Positions 44,831 to 56,339 of a DNA stretch of 64,000 bases are shown in pieces. The position numbers and the translations under genes are program-made. This DNA is from Lingula anatina. Taxonomy: Eukaryota > Brachiopoda > Lingulata > Lingulida > Lingulidae. The stretch spans positions 120,505 through 184,504 of the forward strand of contig NW_019775818.1 in assembly GCF_001039355.2 (NCBI RefSeq). The letters run 5' to 3'. Within the stretch, counting starts at the first letter, position 1; each line of letters starts with the position of its first letter. A model generated the notes under the pieces. It had not been told where the DNA came from. It ran no database searches and saw nothing but the letters and a program-made list of their open reading frames with translations.

Positions 44831-45499
44831 GTGTCATCAGGAAACCATGATGCTTTAGCATATCACTACTGGGGAAGGGGAATTCTACATGTACATAAAG
44901 ACACCCCAAGATTCTTAGCAAAAAAAATGCGGTATTATCTGAAAATATCCATGAGACCATGAGAAGTCCTCACGCATTTGTCTTTATTCTTATGACGAGG
45001 ACGACGAGTTGGAGCTTTCAACCGTTTATTTACCCACTAACCTTCCATACAAATTCAAGAGTTTATAGCTTTATATGCTCTTCGTGCCATCACCCATTTA
45101 CTCGCTTTTTTTTTTTTTTTTTTTTTTTTTCATTGTAGTTTGCGTGATTACCAGACTTTTCCATTCTGTTGTTTCATTCGTCCATCCAATATTTCCTAAG
45201 GAGGCAGTCTGTTAGAGCCTTTTTTAATCAAAAATCTAAAGTATTTGAATTATTCAAACTTGTGTCATACCCGTCACTCAGTATGCATGTGTTAAACACA
45301 TGATGGAAACTTTCAATTCCATTGTGGAGTTAACCTAGGAAATAAATTTGGACATGTTCGATCTTTTCCCTACACGAAAAGTGTTTTCTTCACTTGTTAA
45401 CTCTTAAGGAAATTTAACTCACACTCAGTAACTCTTTTTCCTTTTACCTATTTGATTCATTTTCAATTATTCCTTTTTCCCAGTCGTTTTAATTATAAA
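44831..45499. other. Upstream spacer of peptide gene 2
   Basis: Matches 21.2-21.85 kb. Holds a T run (45108-45130). No gene seen. Confidence 0.6.
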
Positions 45500-45696
45500 C
45501 TAGGACAGCCCCGGCCTCTAGTGGTTTCAGCACCTACTGTATAAATGGTGACGTAAGTAAATGACTCGGCCTGATGAGGTGCGGGCAGGTAGGATGATAG
45601 GGTTATAAAAACTGACGTACGGGGACAACTTAACCAGATACATTACCACTGCAGCTTGGATAAAACATTAATATTGTCTTACGATACAACGCGAAA
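45500..45696 (+). promoter_or_regulatory. Promoter and 5' UTR of peptide gene 2
   Basis: Near-identical to promoters 1 and 3. TGACGTAAG at 45549-45557, TATAAAA at 45604-45610, the same GACGTACGGGGACAACTTAA stretch and the same TTGGATAAAA leader. Confidence 0.8.
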
Positions 45697-45746
45697 ATGA
45701 AGACCGCACTCGTGCTGCTCTTGGTATTTACGGTTGTTGCTGCTAG
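45697..45746 (+). CDS. Peptide gene 2, exon 1 (signal peptide)
   Basis: ATG at 45697, MKTALVLLLVFTVVAA, 50 nt, donor AG|GTAGGT in phase 2. Gene 2 is the most complete member of the array in this window: promoter, all exons and 3' UTR lie in order over 4.9 kb. Confidence 0.85.
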
Positions 45747-46127
45747 GTAGGTTTTAATGGAATTCTCATACTCATACCCCCCCCCCTTTACATCTTTTGT
45801 CGCCTTTGTGCGACCATGAATCTGGCCCAGTTTCACTAAAAAACTTGAGTCAGTCCCTGTTTATTTACTTATTTATTTATTTATTTTATTATATATATAT
45901 ATATTTTTTGACAGTTGTCAGCACGTACAGTATTAAAACAGTGCCGAACTCGGGGACATCCAGTGTAAAGGGGGTTTACATGTGATTTTTAGATTTCGTC
46001 GATTATTTTATTCAATTATTTCAGATTTGCACGGATAATAAACTGTTTAAAAATCGTCTCCCTTATCAACCATACTCGGGTTTCCCATAAATTCTGAGAA
46101 TTTTTAACAGATATTTTGTCTTACCAG

Positions 46128-46160
46128 GTTGGGACTCTCGGAGGCACAAGAGGATAATAG
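46128..46160 (+). CDS. Peptide gene 2, exon 2
   Basis: 33 nt, acceptor GTCTTACCAG, donor AG|GTAAGT, phase 2 both sides. Completes Arg and adds LGLSEAQEDN, acidic. It differs from the proline-rich version in gene 1 and resembles gene 3. Confidence 0.75.
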
Positions 46161-48109
46161 GTAAGTCACAATAATAATAGCATTTACTTGTTTCAACGAT
46201 TTTAAGGGTTATGCCCCGCAGGGTAGCCCACAATTATGTATTAAAAGTATGAACTTAGAGAAAATATACATACCATAGGTAATGTAACCTTACAATACAA
46301 CCAACACTTTATATCAGAAAATTTTGAAAAGCGATGCATGTGATATTCCGTCAAAATAAAAAAAGCGAAGCTTGTTTGAAATGTTTATTTTTGGGCCCAA
46401 ATTTTACAAATGTTATAACATAATTTGCAGCTGATTTTGTGGCGCACAGTAGATAGCTGTGCGTTTTTCTTTACAGCATATTCTTAGAAAAACCGATTTT
46501 TCAGTTTTTACCTGAAATCGAAATTTCGACGTCACCTGTTAGATGACATATGTGTAAATGTCATTTAATTTAGTCGCTGAACACTGAAGATCTATTTATC
46601 ACCCAAAAGAATGTATGTATGTAAGTAAATAAGTGGTTTTGGGTGAAGGATGACAATATCCTATAGGACAGCGTCGGTATAAGACCTAATGAGCGGCTTA
46701 GGCGCACCAATCACGCTACTACAGTTTGTTGACTCTAAGCTCTATTGGTATTCGGAATGGCAAACCGGTGTCTTAACTGGACACCCTATACCTGGTCAAT
46801 AACTTAAGAGCACGGAAACAAGTGTATTTGGGCTCATTTCCAGTGAAACTATATGGCTACGTAGAACTCTGATTAGCACGCCTCCTCTTGTTTCCAACAT
46901 ACCCATATAATCATTCGCTCTTATGTGTTTTACTTGTACCCAACCCAAGGAGGAGAATGTCAGAATTATTCTCAAGAATGTTGCCAGCCTGACATTCTGA
47001 GTCTGAATTATCAAATTTAAACTCTTTATAGCTTCTGTTAGTCACGTGTGCCGTTGACACGTGAGGTAGTCCACAAATGTCACTGAAGCTCGTTACGCAC
47101 TTGACCGGCTTCCAAACTGCTGACAATAAAGTAAAAAAAAATTCAGGTTGTTTGTATTGGTTCAACAGTATTGGTTCAAAATTTTTCAGATTGTTTGTAT
47201 TGGTTCTTCGCTGTTGGTCTTTGATGCATGACTTGGCAAGTGTCAACTTACTTTTATAAAGGCAATTTCAATATCAGTAAAAACTAAACCCGAGGCGCTG
47301 CAGTAAACCAGTTTTGCAACGCTGCACCAACAATATCGTATCGATAACAATATCGTAGGTAAATAAGCTTTCATACGTGCGGTTCTTCTTGAAAACAACA
47401 CATGCGTCATTAATTTTGAGGATATTATAGCCTTTATTTGAGAGGTTACAAGTTAGAGTGCAGAAAGAGCCAAAAATCATGAGGTTCCACTGTAAGTACG
47501 GGTGTTCTCTTCACGTCCCTGCATTGTTTGTTCATTATATATAACTTTTTTCTCGCATCGTCTATACGCCCCCCCTCCCCTATGCAGAGAGAGAGATCGA
47601 CCTGTACCTTATGCCCCCATCATATTAAAGCACTCCTGTCACCTCACCTGGTGCCGCCGTGTCTATTGGGGCGTAGAGCTGTGCTCGTGCCCTTGAAGTC
47701 CCTAAATGTATCCCATGACCCGACTTGACCTTAAAGCACTCCTGCCATCTCACTTGGTGTCACCGCGTCTTTAATGTTCTCCGGGGCGTAGTGCTAAGGT
47801 CATGGGGCGATTTATGAAACAATTATTTGTAAGGTTGAGAATGCATACTTGATTTTTTTGGACAATTTCCTTTTTCAGTTTTATTTAGAGACATTGTAAT
47901 TTATCTTACGCTACACTTGAGAGATTCATATTTACTGTATCGTATGCCGAAAAGTACACAATGAGGCCATTAAGTATAGAAGATCCAAGGATCTTCTGAT
48001 CCACGGATAAAATATGACGGACCCTACATAAAAGAAGAGCCGACTACCCATTAGAAATTTTGTCTCATTTAACGTTCATTTACAGTTCTCAATCTATTAT
48101 TGAACAAAT
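46161..48109 (+). other. Intron 2 of peptide gene 2, first part
   Basis: A segment at about 46500-46650 matches intron 3 of the other units (AAAAGAATGTATGTATGTAA, GACGTCACCTG), but no terminal exon follows, so introns have been shuffled. 47.1-47.25 kb holds short repeats of TTTGTATTGGTT. 47.62-47.78 kb holds two copies of AAAGCACTCCTG about 90 bp apart. No gene was recognised. Confidence 0.5.
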
Positions 48110-49170
48110 AATATATATCTCCAAAACTGGCAGAGAAAGGTCCATAGTTACAATTGAAGTTGAATAGGAAGTCATGTATTGGCAATTTAACTGTGACCTT
48201 GAAATTGACATTTGACCTAATTTTCACCATGAACTGAAAATTTTCCTTCCTTTTTATCTCTAAAACTGGCAGAGATAGGCCCATAGTTACTATTGAACTT
48301 GAATAGGAAGTCATATACTGGTAATCTAACTGTGACCTTAAAATTGACCTTTGACCTAATTTACACAAACTGAACTGTGCAACTTTTTCAGTGCTTATAC
48401 TTTCAAAACTAGCAAAGATTTGCCCGTAATTACTAATAAATTTGAATAGGAAGTAATATATTGACAATCTAAATGTGACTTAAAAATCGACCTTTGACCT
48501 ACTTTTCACCATAAACTGCACTTTGCAAGGTTTCCTTTATATCTCCAAAACTGGCAGAGATACACCCATAGTTATTATTAAACTTGTAGGAAGTCAATCT
48601 AAGTGTGACCTTGAAATTGACTTTTGACCTAATTTTCACCATGAACTGAACTTTGCAAATTTTCTTTCCCTTTTATCTCCAAAACTAGCAGAGATAGGCC
48701 CATAGTTTTTATTTAACTTGTATTGGAAGTCATATACTGGCAATCTAAATGTGACCTTTAAATTGACCTTTGACCTACTTTTCACAATAAACTGAACTTT
48801 GCAACATTTAAGTTCCATGTATCTCCAAAACGGGCAGAGATAGGCCCATAGTTTTTATAAAACTTGTATGGAAAGTCATATACTGGCAATCTAAGTGTGA
48901 ACTTTAAATTGACTTTTGACCTACTTTTCATCATGAACTGAACTTAGATAGGTCCATAGTTACTTTTGAAGTTGAATAGGAAGTCACATACTGGTAATCA
49001 AACTGTGACCTTGAAATTGACCATTAACCTACTTTTCATGATATATATTTTTTTAATCTCAAAAACTGACAAAGATATGGCCATAGTTACTATTGAACTT
49101 GAATAGGAAGTCATATACTGGCAATATAACTGTGATCCTGAAATTGAACTTTGACCTAATTTTTATTATT
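48110..49170. repeat. ~130-bp satellite array rich in nuclear-receptor half-sites
   Basis: About eight imperfect units. Each has TCTCCAAAACTGGCAGAGAT, then GGCCCATAGTTACTATT, AATAGGAAGTCATATACTGG and TGTGACCTTGAAATTGACCT followed by TTGACCTA. Perfect TGACCTTTGACCT (DR1 type) occurs at 48345-48357 and 48764-48776, and one-mismatch forms elsewhere, such as 48488-48500. TGACCTTGA, an ERR/SF-1 type extended half-site, occurs at 48194, 48606 and 49006. It lies inside intron 2 of peptide gene 2. Whether it is bound by anything is unknown. Confidence 0.85.
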
Positions 49171-49207
49171 ATATATTTTTGACAATGACCTTGTTAAATT
49201 TCATTTA

Positions 49208-49208
<1 letters not shown>

Positions 49209-49259
<51 letters not shown>
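49209..49259. repeat. (GTA)n microsatellite
   Basis: About 16 GTA units about 160 bp before exon 3. It occupies the place of the ATT tract in the other units. Confidence 0.9.
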
Positions 49260-49260
<1 letters not shown>

Positions 49261-49419
49261 CATTGTAGTAGCAGTAATAGTATCAAATATGTGTACAAGT
49301 TGCAAGCATCTTTGCACAGGGCTGAGTCAAGTAACGCTGTGCAGGTGTCCGTCACGTGGTGTTAATGGGTGTCATATACCTGTGGTAAGTCCTAACAATT
49401 CTCTTTTCTTATTCCCCAG

Positions 49420-49494
49420 ACACTGTCTAGAAAATAACAGGTGCCTCCTCCTGAAGGTTATCAAACGTGCCGTTGACAACCAGAGGATGGAAAG
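49420..49494 (+). CDS. Peptide gene 2, exon 3
   Basis: 75 nt, acceptor CTTATTCCCCAG, donor AG|GTAAAT. Completes Arg and reads HCLENNRCLLLKVIKRAVDN then QRMER. The second half is conserved with 3a-3c while the first half is replaced and brings in two cysteines (C-x5-C). The KR site is kept. Confidence 0.8.
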
Positions 49495-49768
49495 GTAAAT
49501 AACTGCCTTATTTTGGAAAGGTGCAAGTTTTATTTATTTATTTAATTTTTTTTTTTTTTTTTTTTTTTTTCGTGTCACACTCTGATTTTTTACTCGAGAT
49601 TTCGGTAAAATTTTAGAAACCAATGTAGAATATCGACGAGCGTACTAGTACGTACCCCTGACAAACTACATCTTTTGAACAGTCATTCAAAATATTAAGT
49701 TTAGCCCAGTATTTGACTTCCCTTATTTTGCTTTATATGGAGTATTTTCTGATTTTATTTATTAACAG

Positions 49769-49832
49769 CTCCGAGCACTCAAACATTGAACATGCGCCCC
49801 CACAGAAGGTTGTCAAACGCAGCGTGAAGTAA
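49769..49832 (+). CDS. Peptide gene 2, exon 3-like alternative terminal exon
   Basis: The acceptor (TTTATTAACAG) precedes 49769. The frame continues from exon 3 (phase 2) as SSEHSNIEHAPPQKVVKRSV and ends K, TAA at 49830-49832. QKVVKRSV aligns with LKVIKRAV of exon 3, so this is a diverged duplicate that gained a stop. If used, the precursor has 73 residues and no C-x2-C tail. Confidence 0.5.
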
Positions 49833-50111
49833 ACAAAGTAAATGCACATGGAAAAAGGTGACCCAGATTTTTCTTTAATTGGGCGTGAGAGCAAATTCAT
49901 TTGATATATTTTTATCAAAAAATATGTTTTAAAATGTTAATGTTACGTTTCCACTCAATGCTACAAATCAGATTTGATTATCATTACGGTTCCAGCCTAG
50001 TCGATAGTTGCTCATGACTGAAGTTAAAAACGAACGATTACAAAATGTAGATATTCAATTTACGATACTATCCGTCCGTTTAAAAGAAATGTCCAATTTC
50101 TTTCGTTACAG

Positions 50112-50133
50112 GTGTCTGTTCAATGTCCGTTGA
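50112..50133 (+). CDS. Peptide gene 2, terminal exon 4
   Basis: The acceptor (TTTCGTTACAG) precedes 50112. Completes Arg and reads CLFNVR, then TGA (50131-50133). It aligns with exon 4b, but small deletions shift the frame, so the C-x2-C motif is lost and the tail is short. The full product would be 59 residues. It may be a degenerate ending, with 49769-49832 the functional one. Confidence 0.55.
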
Positions 50134-50390
50134 ATGCAGTTGGAAACCTTTCTTGGAGGAACACTGAAGAGTGCCCTGAGTGCCCATATATTTACTGCTA
50201 CATTTGATACAGAACATTAAAAACACATGCACTAATTAAAATCTTTTTTTTTATTATTTTCTGATGCAGCCTTAAGCAAAGTGTCAAATATTATGACCCT
50301 GAGTTATACATTGTTACAGTCGCTCTTCGCTTACATTTTGAGAATAAAATGTTTATCTTATAAAGGTCTACCGTACCACTTATTGTTTGT
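50134..50390 (+). other. 3' UTR of peptide gene 2
   Basis: Aligns with the UTRs at 19.7 and 38.5 kb (GTGTCAAATATTATGACCCT). AATAAA at 50343-50348. Confidence 0.65.
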
Positions 50391-51425
50391 GAAGTTGTAC
50401 TCTTTGTGCACAATATCTGAGTTATCTGAGTAACGCAATTCTGTTAATTAGTATCTTTTTGCAAACAGTTCTTTTTAGCATCTTTAATACATGTATTTAA
50501 ATAAAGACGTCAAGTGTAAAAGTAGGTATACACCTGTCTTGATTTTTTTGTACTATATGAATTAAAACGTATTGAAATACAAATTATTAATTCAATTTTG
50601 TATGCAAAATTAATTTTTAAGAGAGAGTTGAGAACGAGATACAATGGGGAAAAGGCGTAACAGTAAAGGGAGATATTTTTGAAACAGCGCGTTTAAAATT
50701 TGGTTGAGCCACGATCCCCAGGGTATTGTGCTTTTGTTGTCACATCTTTGTCTTCTCTAACACAATCTTCAGCCTGCAATCTTCCATACCTGTCGCAGTA
50801 TTGTTATTCAAATAAGAGCAATCGCATGCGACAACTATTCAAGATGCCAGGAAGGAAGACAGATTTTCAGGCAGACTGTGAAGATTTCCGTGAATGCAAC
50901 ATGATTCATTCAGGTCTTCCTGCTTAAATTCTCCACATCAGCGTGTAAGTACAGTTTGAATGTTACTTTTCTTGCTACTGTATGTGACAAATACGCATAA
51001 CACTTTCTAGTAAGATGGGGTATTTCAAAATTTTACCCTTGTGTCAAGTTCTCTGCTTTTTATCTAATCACTCAGAACGCCTGGACGTACGCGTGTTTTA
51101 ACTGTTTATTTCTTAGCTGGTTATTTTTTCGTTTGTAGATGCTGTATTTTAGTGATATTTAGTCTTGACATTTGATTCTAATGGAATGGTACATGAACTT
51201 TCGTACTTATCAGTATATAATCATACTCGTGAATTTCTTTATTTTCGTCCATTCTTTTGTCCTTGGACGCTGCACTGGTATTTGCAATACACGAAATTTT
51301 AAGTATAAGAGCATTACCAACGCATTGACTTTAGTACTGTCGAATAAATGATCTCTTTTCTGACTTAATATTTTATTTCTAATTTCAGTTGTCCGGGCAT
51401 ACGAGTGATAAAGATGAAGATCGTT
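50391..51425. other. Intergenic
   Basis: A 75-codon open frame at 50700-50927 is followed shortly by CGTGTAAGT, a possible donor, but nothing else supports it. Otherwise nothing recognised. Confidence 0.4.
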
Positions 51426-51605
51426 TCCTAGGAATAGACTTGTGAAGATTCTTTTGTCTATAGCTATTTATATTAGTTTGATCTTACCATCCATATTCCA
51501 TATTTCATCTGCTTGCAGTCAGATTTCATCAGAATCAGACAAAAGAATCTTCACAAGTCTATTACAATAACATAGCTAATGAAACTGTTCTACAGTTTCC
51601 TAGGA
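51426..51605. mobile_element. Hairpin MITE-like repeat
   Basis: GACTTGTGAAGATTCTTTTG (about 51439-51459) returns inverted about 80 bp later (CAAAAGAATCTTCACAAGTC), and TTTCCTAGGA brackets the unit. One arm plus the adjacent GAACAGTTTCATTAGCTATG recurs at 2.56-2.62 kb, so it is a dispersed family. Confidence 0.6.
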
Positions 51606-52879
51606 AGAAGTAACAACAGTTCAAATACACCTTTTAAATTCAATAACATGGATGCATGTTATACGAATGCAATGTGCATTTACACCGACACTGTAATGCA
51701 CTTGCAGTGAAGTAGTAAAGGGCGGACTGATAAAACGGGAACTCACTTTGATAATGTATTATTTTACTGCCTACTCAGTTGCAACGTTCGTTTGTACCCC
51801 CCAAAAAACTTAAAGGGATAATAAATCTTCGTTTCGGCCAAAAAATGAAATTTCCTGGAGTAAACAACAATTTTTCCATACTTACCAATGGTTAATGAAT
51901 CCATTTTTACATGCAAAGATAGTCCCTGGTTTTTTCTAAAAAGTTTGGTTTTTTGTTAAAATCTCTTAAGAGATTTTAACAGAGTATAGCCATCAATGGA
52001 GGTCACGTGGTCTAAAGACAAGCTCAGATATCAGAATAATAGCTATAACTGTGCCGTTTTTGTGGTAAAACAGAATATATTATATTTTTATGAGTTATTC
52101 ACAATGTTTTTTAATGTGAAATATAGATCTCATACGAAGAGTTATTATCCCTTTAATTGGTACAAACCATTTATATTTAATGGGTGTTTAAAAATATGAC
52201 GGAGGCGCTTGTTGAGGCGGGGGGACCATGAGGTAATTACTCGGCGCTACTTTTAAGCGAGTCGACCATATTTAGACCGTGGATCTGTTAGTCCGCAGAA
52301 CAGCTTGTTCTGAATACGTTCTGTGGTATACAGTTTTACTCAGTTTACAAATTTTATTTGTGCTCCGACGAAAATGGTAAATAGATGATTTTTTCCTCAT
52401 ATGGTCAGATGTTTGCATAAGCTAAGCGTCCTTGGTACAACACATTCCATTCGTATTACCTTGAAATCTGTGTTGCACGCTTATACATAAATACCGGTAC
52501 ATTGAAATAAATTGAATAAATCCTGACCAAATCTAAACAATATTTGTATCTTGGTTTATTTTTCATATTTTCTATCCTTGCTGAAAATGAAGGAAAAAAA
52601 GGTCCCGTTCCTTTTTTTTTCACTTCGACCGCCCGTTATTAACTGTAGAGTCCCCGAGTCGTGATTCTCGAGTTGTTGGACTAAAGGATTTCATTCGCAT
52701 TAAATGAAACTTTATAGTCCAATTCACCCATCCACTCACCCTTAACTTTGGAGCCTCTATTTATGGTTATGGGACGAATATTCTTTTTTTCTGCAAAAAG
52801 TGACTTCATTGGATATTGATCTTGTCGCCTTCTTGTTCCCAGTCCAGCATTTTAACGGTTCTTCTGTTCAACCAACAGC
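51606..52879. other. Intergenic
   Basis: No supported gene. An ATG directly before GTAAAT at about 52375 could be a first exon of the ATG|intron type, but there is no corroboration. Confidence 0.4.
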
Positions 52880-53010
52880 CCACACTGTGCCAAAAACACT
52901 CTTTAAAACGCTTCAAATCCGCCATCTGATCGTGATCATTTGTAAACAGAAGCACATAGGGCTTAAGTTGTAACAAGCCTTTTGACCTAAAGTGAATATT
53001 AATAATCTTT
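52880..53010. mobile_element. Right end of the long-TIR transposon relative (copy e)
   Basis: ATCTGATCGTGATCATTTGT, then the CTTTTTGACC-type end, as in copies a, b and d. The rest is missing. Confidence 0.55.
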
Positions 53011-53688
53011 ATGTCTAGACCGAAACATCAGAACCCATCTCACAGGACACGGTCACAGTTTCGCCGTATCCCAAGTGTACCCCTCTCTCTCCACACAAAC
53101 GCGTGAAACACAAACTTGTCTCCTTCTACCTTTCAGTGATAAAGGTTTAAGGAGACTAAATTTATTTGGCACAAATTTCTCCCTCACAAAGCCTGAAGGA
53201 ATGTACACAAGCTTTCCACTTTTTTCTGTCACCCTTTCCTATAAACCATGGATCCATCCATCCATACGTGTCTATTAATCAATATGAGATTGACGTGAAA
53301 TGACCTTCCATCTTGCCCTGTTCTTTTCTTTATTCGTGCATTCTTCCATTGATTTACTTGTCTGTCCCAGATATTTGAAACTCACAACCTGTTCCTTTTA
53401 TCATCGATGGTAATGTTTGTCCCCAGTGGATTTTTTAAATCAACATGACTTGCCAATAAACAGCCTTCATTAAAAGCTAGAGTTACATCGCGGGGATAAT
53501 GTTGACACCCTGGAAGTGGGCCGTGAACGGTGACTGACAGATAAACGAAGATTGGAATGGCCTTGGACAGTAGGAGCAGGGTGACAACATGCATGTAGTC
53601 CACACTTTGTTACAAGCTCCTATGAGAGAAAGCGTCGATTTGTTGCTTGTGTGCGTTTGGAAGAAAAAACATCTGGCAAAAGAGTATG
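53011..53688. repeat. Duplicated block X (copy 4), with insertion and cut by an N
   Basis: Same order of motifs as copies 1-3, with about 205 bp of unrelated sequence inserted (about 53248-53455) between CTATAAAC and AATAAACAGCCTTCATT. Ends at the N at 53689. Confidence 0.65.
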
Positions 53689-53689
53689 N
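53689..53689. other. Single N: probable hidden gap
   Basis: Block X stops here in mid-sequence and a short tandem repeat begins. The spacer that follows block X in the other units is missing. Confidence 0.6.
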
Positions 53690-53800
53690 ATGCAACTGCA
53701 ATTGTTGATGTCACAATGTTCAATGTATTACCATGATGCAACTGCAATTGTTGATGTCACAAAGCTCAATGTATTCCCATAATGCAACTGCAACTGGTTG
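53690..53800. repeat. ~46-bp tandem repeat
   Basis: ATGCAACTGCAATTGTTGAT with TCAATGTATT, just over two units. Confidence 0.75.
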
Positions 53801-54362
53801 AATTGAACCGAGATTAAATTATTGTGCCCCTGCAGAGATGATGCGCGGGGAGGCGTGTAAGAGGTGGAGAGACCATTACAGGATTAAGCTGTCTTCCTTT
53901 CATGTAGGTCCGCCATATTTAGGTCATGGCCTGGCTAGCATTCAGCTCTTCTCATTCTGAATGGTCCCTATGTATAATACAACAGCAAGTTAGCAACAGT
54001 TGAAATCACAATTTCCACGGTCTTTCCATTATAAAACAGCAATTATTGTTATTTAAATGTTTATTCTTTTAACACAACAAGAGAAACCAATGTGAGGCAA
54101 AGTTCTATCTGGTGTTATGCGGTGGTAAAGTTACCAAAATGATTTTCTTCAATCCCTCATAACTTTGACTCATTGTATAATATGTTGTATTATATGTTAT
54201 GTAATGTATATGACAAACATTAAAATAGGGTGTATGAACTGCAGAGGTTTAATTAGCAAGAGCAAAGTTCAAAGAAGAGACATTTGATTTTTGTTAAAAA
54301 AAGTATGACCTTGCTTTTAACTGAATGACAAGCATTGTGAAAACAAGGCAGCAAAACTGTTA
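53801..54362. other. Intergenic, nothing recognised
   Basis: AT-rich, no supported frame. Confidence 0.4.
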
Positions 54363-54363
54363 A

Positions 54364-54404
<41 letters not shown>

Positions 54405-55030
54405 TTATTTTGAGTCTAAAATCCATTATAACATGTTTAGAAGACTTTACATATACATAAAACAATCACTTAAGAAATCAATTATTAGGAATAGATAAAA
54501 AAACTTAACGACAAAAAAAAAAAAAGAGAATTCTAGATAAAACATATGGATTCTTGCATAAAAGCACTTACAGTACATAACTAAAATATATTTGTTAAGA
54601 AAAAATAATCAATTCTAGATAAAAAAAAAAAAAACAGCCTTATCTGCACACAGAAAGGATTATAGGTATAGCAGCCTTATTTCTTATAGTGCAAAAATGC
54701 AATTACTGTAAAATTTGTAAAATCAATTTAAAAGACGATTAATCAAAAATTTCCTGAATAGGTATGTCTTCAATTCTTTTTTTAAATGTTTGGTAGACTC
54801 AATTGATCGAATTTCCAGTGCTAATAAATTCCATTCCTTTGGACCTGCTGATTTAAAAGAAATGTCACCATAAGTTTTTAGGTGCATTTTTACCGGTTTA
54901 AGTAACAATTTGTCTACAGACCGCAGGTTTCTTGCTGGAACATAGTGAGTGGCTGGAGAGTCAGGCACTCGTCTGAAACAATCGAACAGTATTTCGCCTG
55001 CCCGAGAAATTGTCCCAGAGTCCCATTCCA
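54363..55030 (-). mobile_element. 3' end of a CR1-like LINE (minus strand)
   Basis: The minus-strand frame reads ILFDCFRRVPDSPATHYVPA, then LKTYGDISFKSAGPKEWNLL and LKKELKTYLFRKFL, the typical C-terminus of CR1/jockey-type reverse transcriptases. It is followed by the ATGGATTTTAGACTC end and an (ATT)n tail (54366-54402 on the plus strand). A 5'-truncated copy of the family also seen at 12.6-12.8 kb. Confidence 0.75.
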
Positions 55031-55069
55031 GAAACTGCTCCTGTAGCAGACTTTTTCACGAAATCAACA

Positions 55070-55875
55070 TGAAAATGGACTACATGTTAGAGGAAGTAAT
55101 TAAAACGCAAAATGAAAAAATAAAAAAACTTGAAGAGACTACAATAAAACTTCAAAACGAGCTTGTCCGGAAAGGATAGAGCAATAACTACCCTACAGAA
55201 CAACGTAGCTTTTTGCATGAAAACCAACAACACTGGGGTAAAAAACAATGACAACACTGTCATCATTGCTAACTTATACGAGAATTCTGAAGAGAATCTG
55301 GAGGACAAAGTGGGTCAGATCTTACTTGATATAATGAGCGATGGCGAACGCGAGGATTCGTTCGAAATTCCAAATGTTCAGGAATGTATACGGCTTAAGG
55401 GTCGGAGTGGAAAGCCTGGGCTTGTGAAAGTGGCTTTTGGCTCCCTGGACGAAAAGGTGTGCGTACTGCGGAGGAAAAAAAAACATAAGGAACAGTAAAG
55501 ATTCAAGGCTGCGCAAAATATGGATAAGCAACATTAAAAGTCATTGCGAGCGCGTTTTGGAAAAAAACATGGAGTTTATGCTCCACCAAATACCGGACGG
55601 TCATAGGTTCTTCATTACCAACCATGGCTTGATCCGAGAAAAAACTCCTGAAATGTACAGAAGAGGTCAGCAGAACACGGGGGATAACACAAACACAATG
55701 AATGTGTGGACTGGGAAGCATGTTGGCAATCATCCAGGGATTTTTAACGGCCAACCCCACCCAAACCCAGGGTTAGTTACCGCTCAAATAGGCCAACCTG
55801 TATATACTGTAAATAGCGTTCCAATTTTTAGGCCCAGAGTCCCTTCACCGCAGCTTTCAAGTACTCCAAGATAGG
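55070..55875 (+). pseudogene. LINE ORF1 (nucleic-acid-binding protein), frameshifted
   Basis: Starts MKMDYMLEEVIKTQNEKIKK, a coiled coil. It continues after a frameshift near 55160 (SGKDRAITTLQNNVAFCMKT), then NTVIIANLYENSEENLEDKV and CIRLKGRSGKPGLVKVAFGS, an RRM-like arrangement. After a second shift in an A run (about 55474-55482) it continues CERVLEKNMEFMLHQIPDG to a stop at about 55875. This layout is typical of ORF1 proteins of non-LTR elements. Confidence 0.6.
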
Positions 55876-56339
55876 ATCTAGTGGAGGGGAAAGTAACTAG
55901 GAAAGAAAATGCTTCAACTTTAAAATTGTCTGTAACCATCTATACTCTTGACAGGCACAACCCTGTGGTTGAAATCTTTGTTGCTTATCTGTGGTTGCTT
56001 AAGATCAAACCGAGTATCACTGGTTTGAGAGATGGTATATTGATGTTCATAGTGTACATATATGTAACACATGAAGGTTCAACTTCTCGAAAGCATTATA
56101 ATTGCGATCTTTATTGTGAGTTAGGAGGAAGTGTTTTGAATCATTCTCAACTGATCACAACTGACATAGTCGGCAGTATGCCTAGTAGACATGTTAACTC
56201 GATTTATTCTAATAGTCAAATTTCTACTAGTATAGCAAAATGCAAAACGGAGCCACATTACGTTATATCCTTATTTTCATTATCTTCCTTATCTCCAACA
56301 CCCGTAACTTGCTGCTGGTTACCTCTGGTGACTATTATA

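Noticed and set aside
47502-47728. Overlapping short open frames with a repeated AAAGCACTCCTG segment
   Set aside because: Two short direct repeats only, no gene signals.
48110-49170. CRISPR-like array
   Set aside because: Units of about 130 bp diverge along their whole length with no short repeat/unique spacer alternation, and the host is an animal. It is a satellite.
50700-50927. 75-codon open frame followed by a possible donor
   Set aside because: No family resemblance, no partner exon in phase found; left as intergenic.
52200-52390. Possible first exon ending ATG|GTAAAT
   Set aside because: Only a single donor-like site, no promoter or second exon seen.
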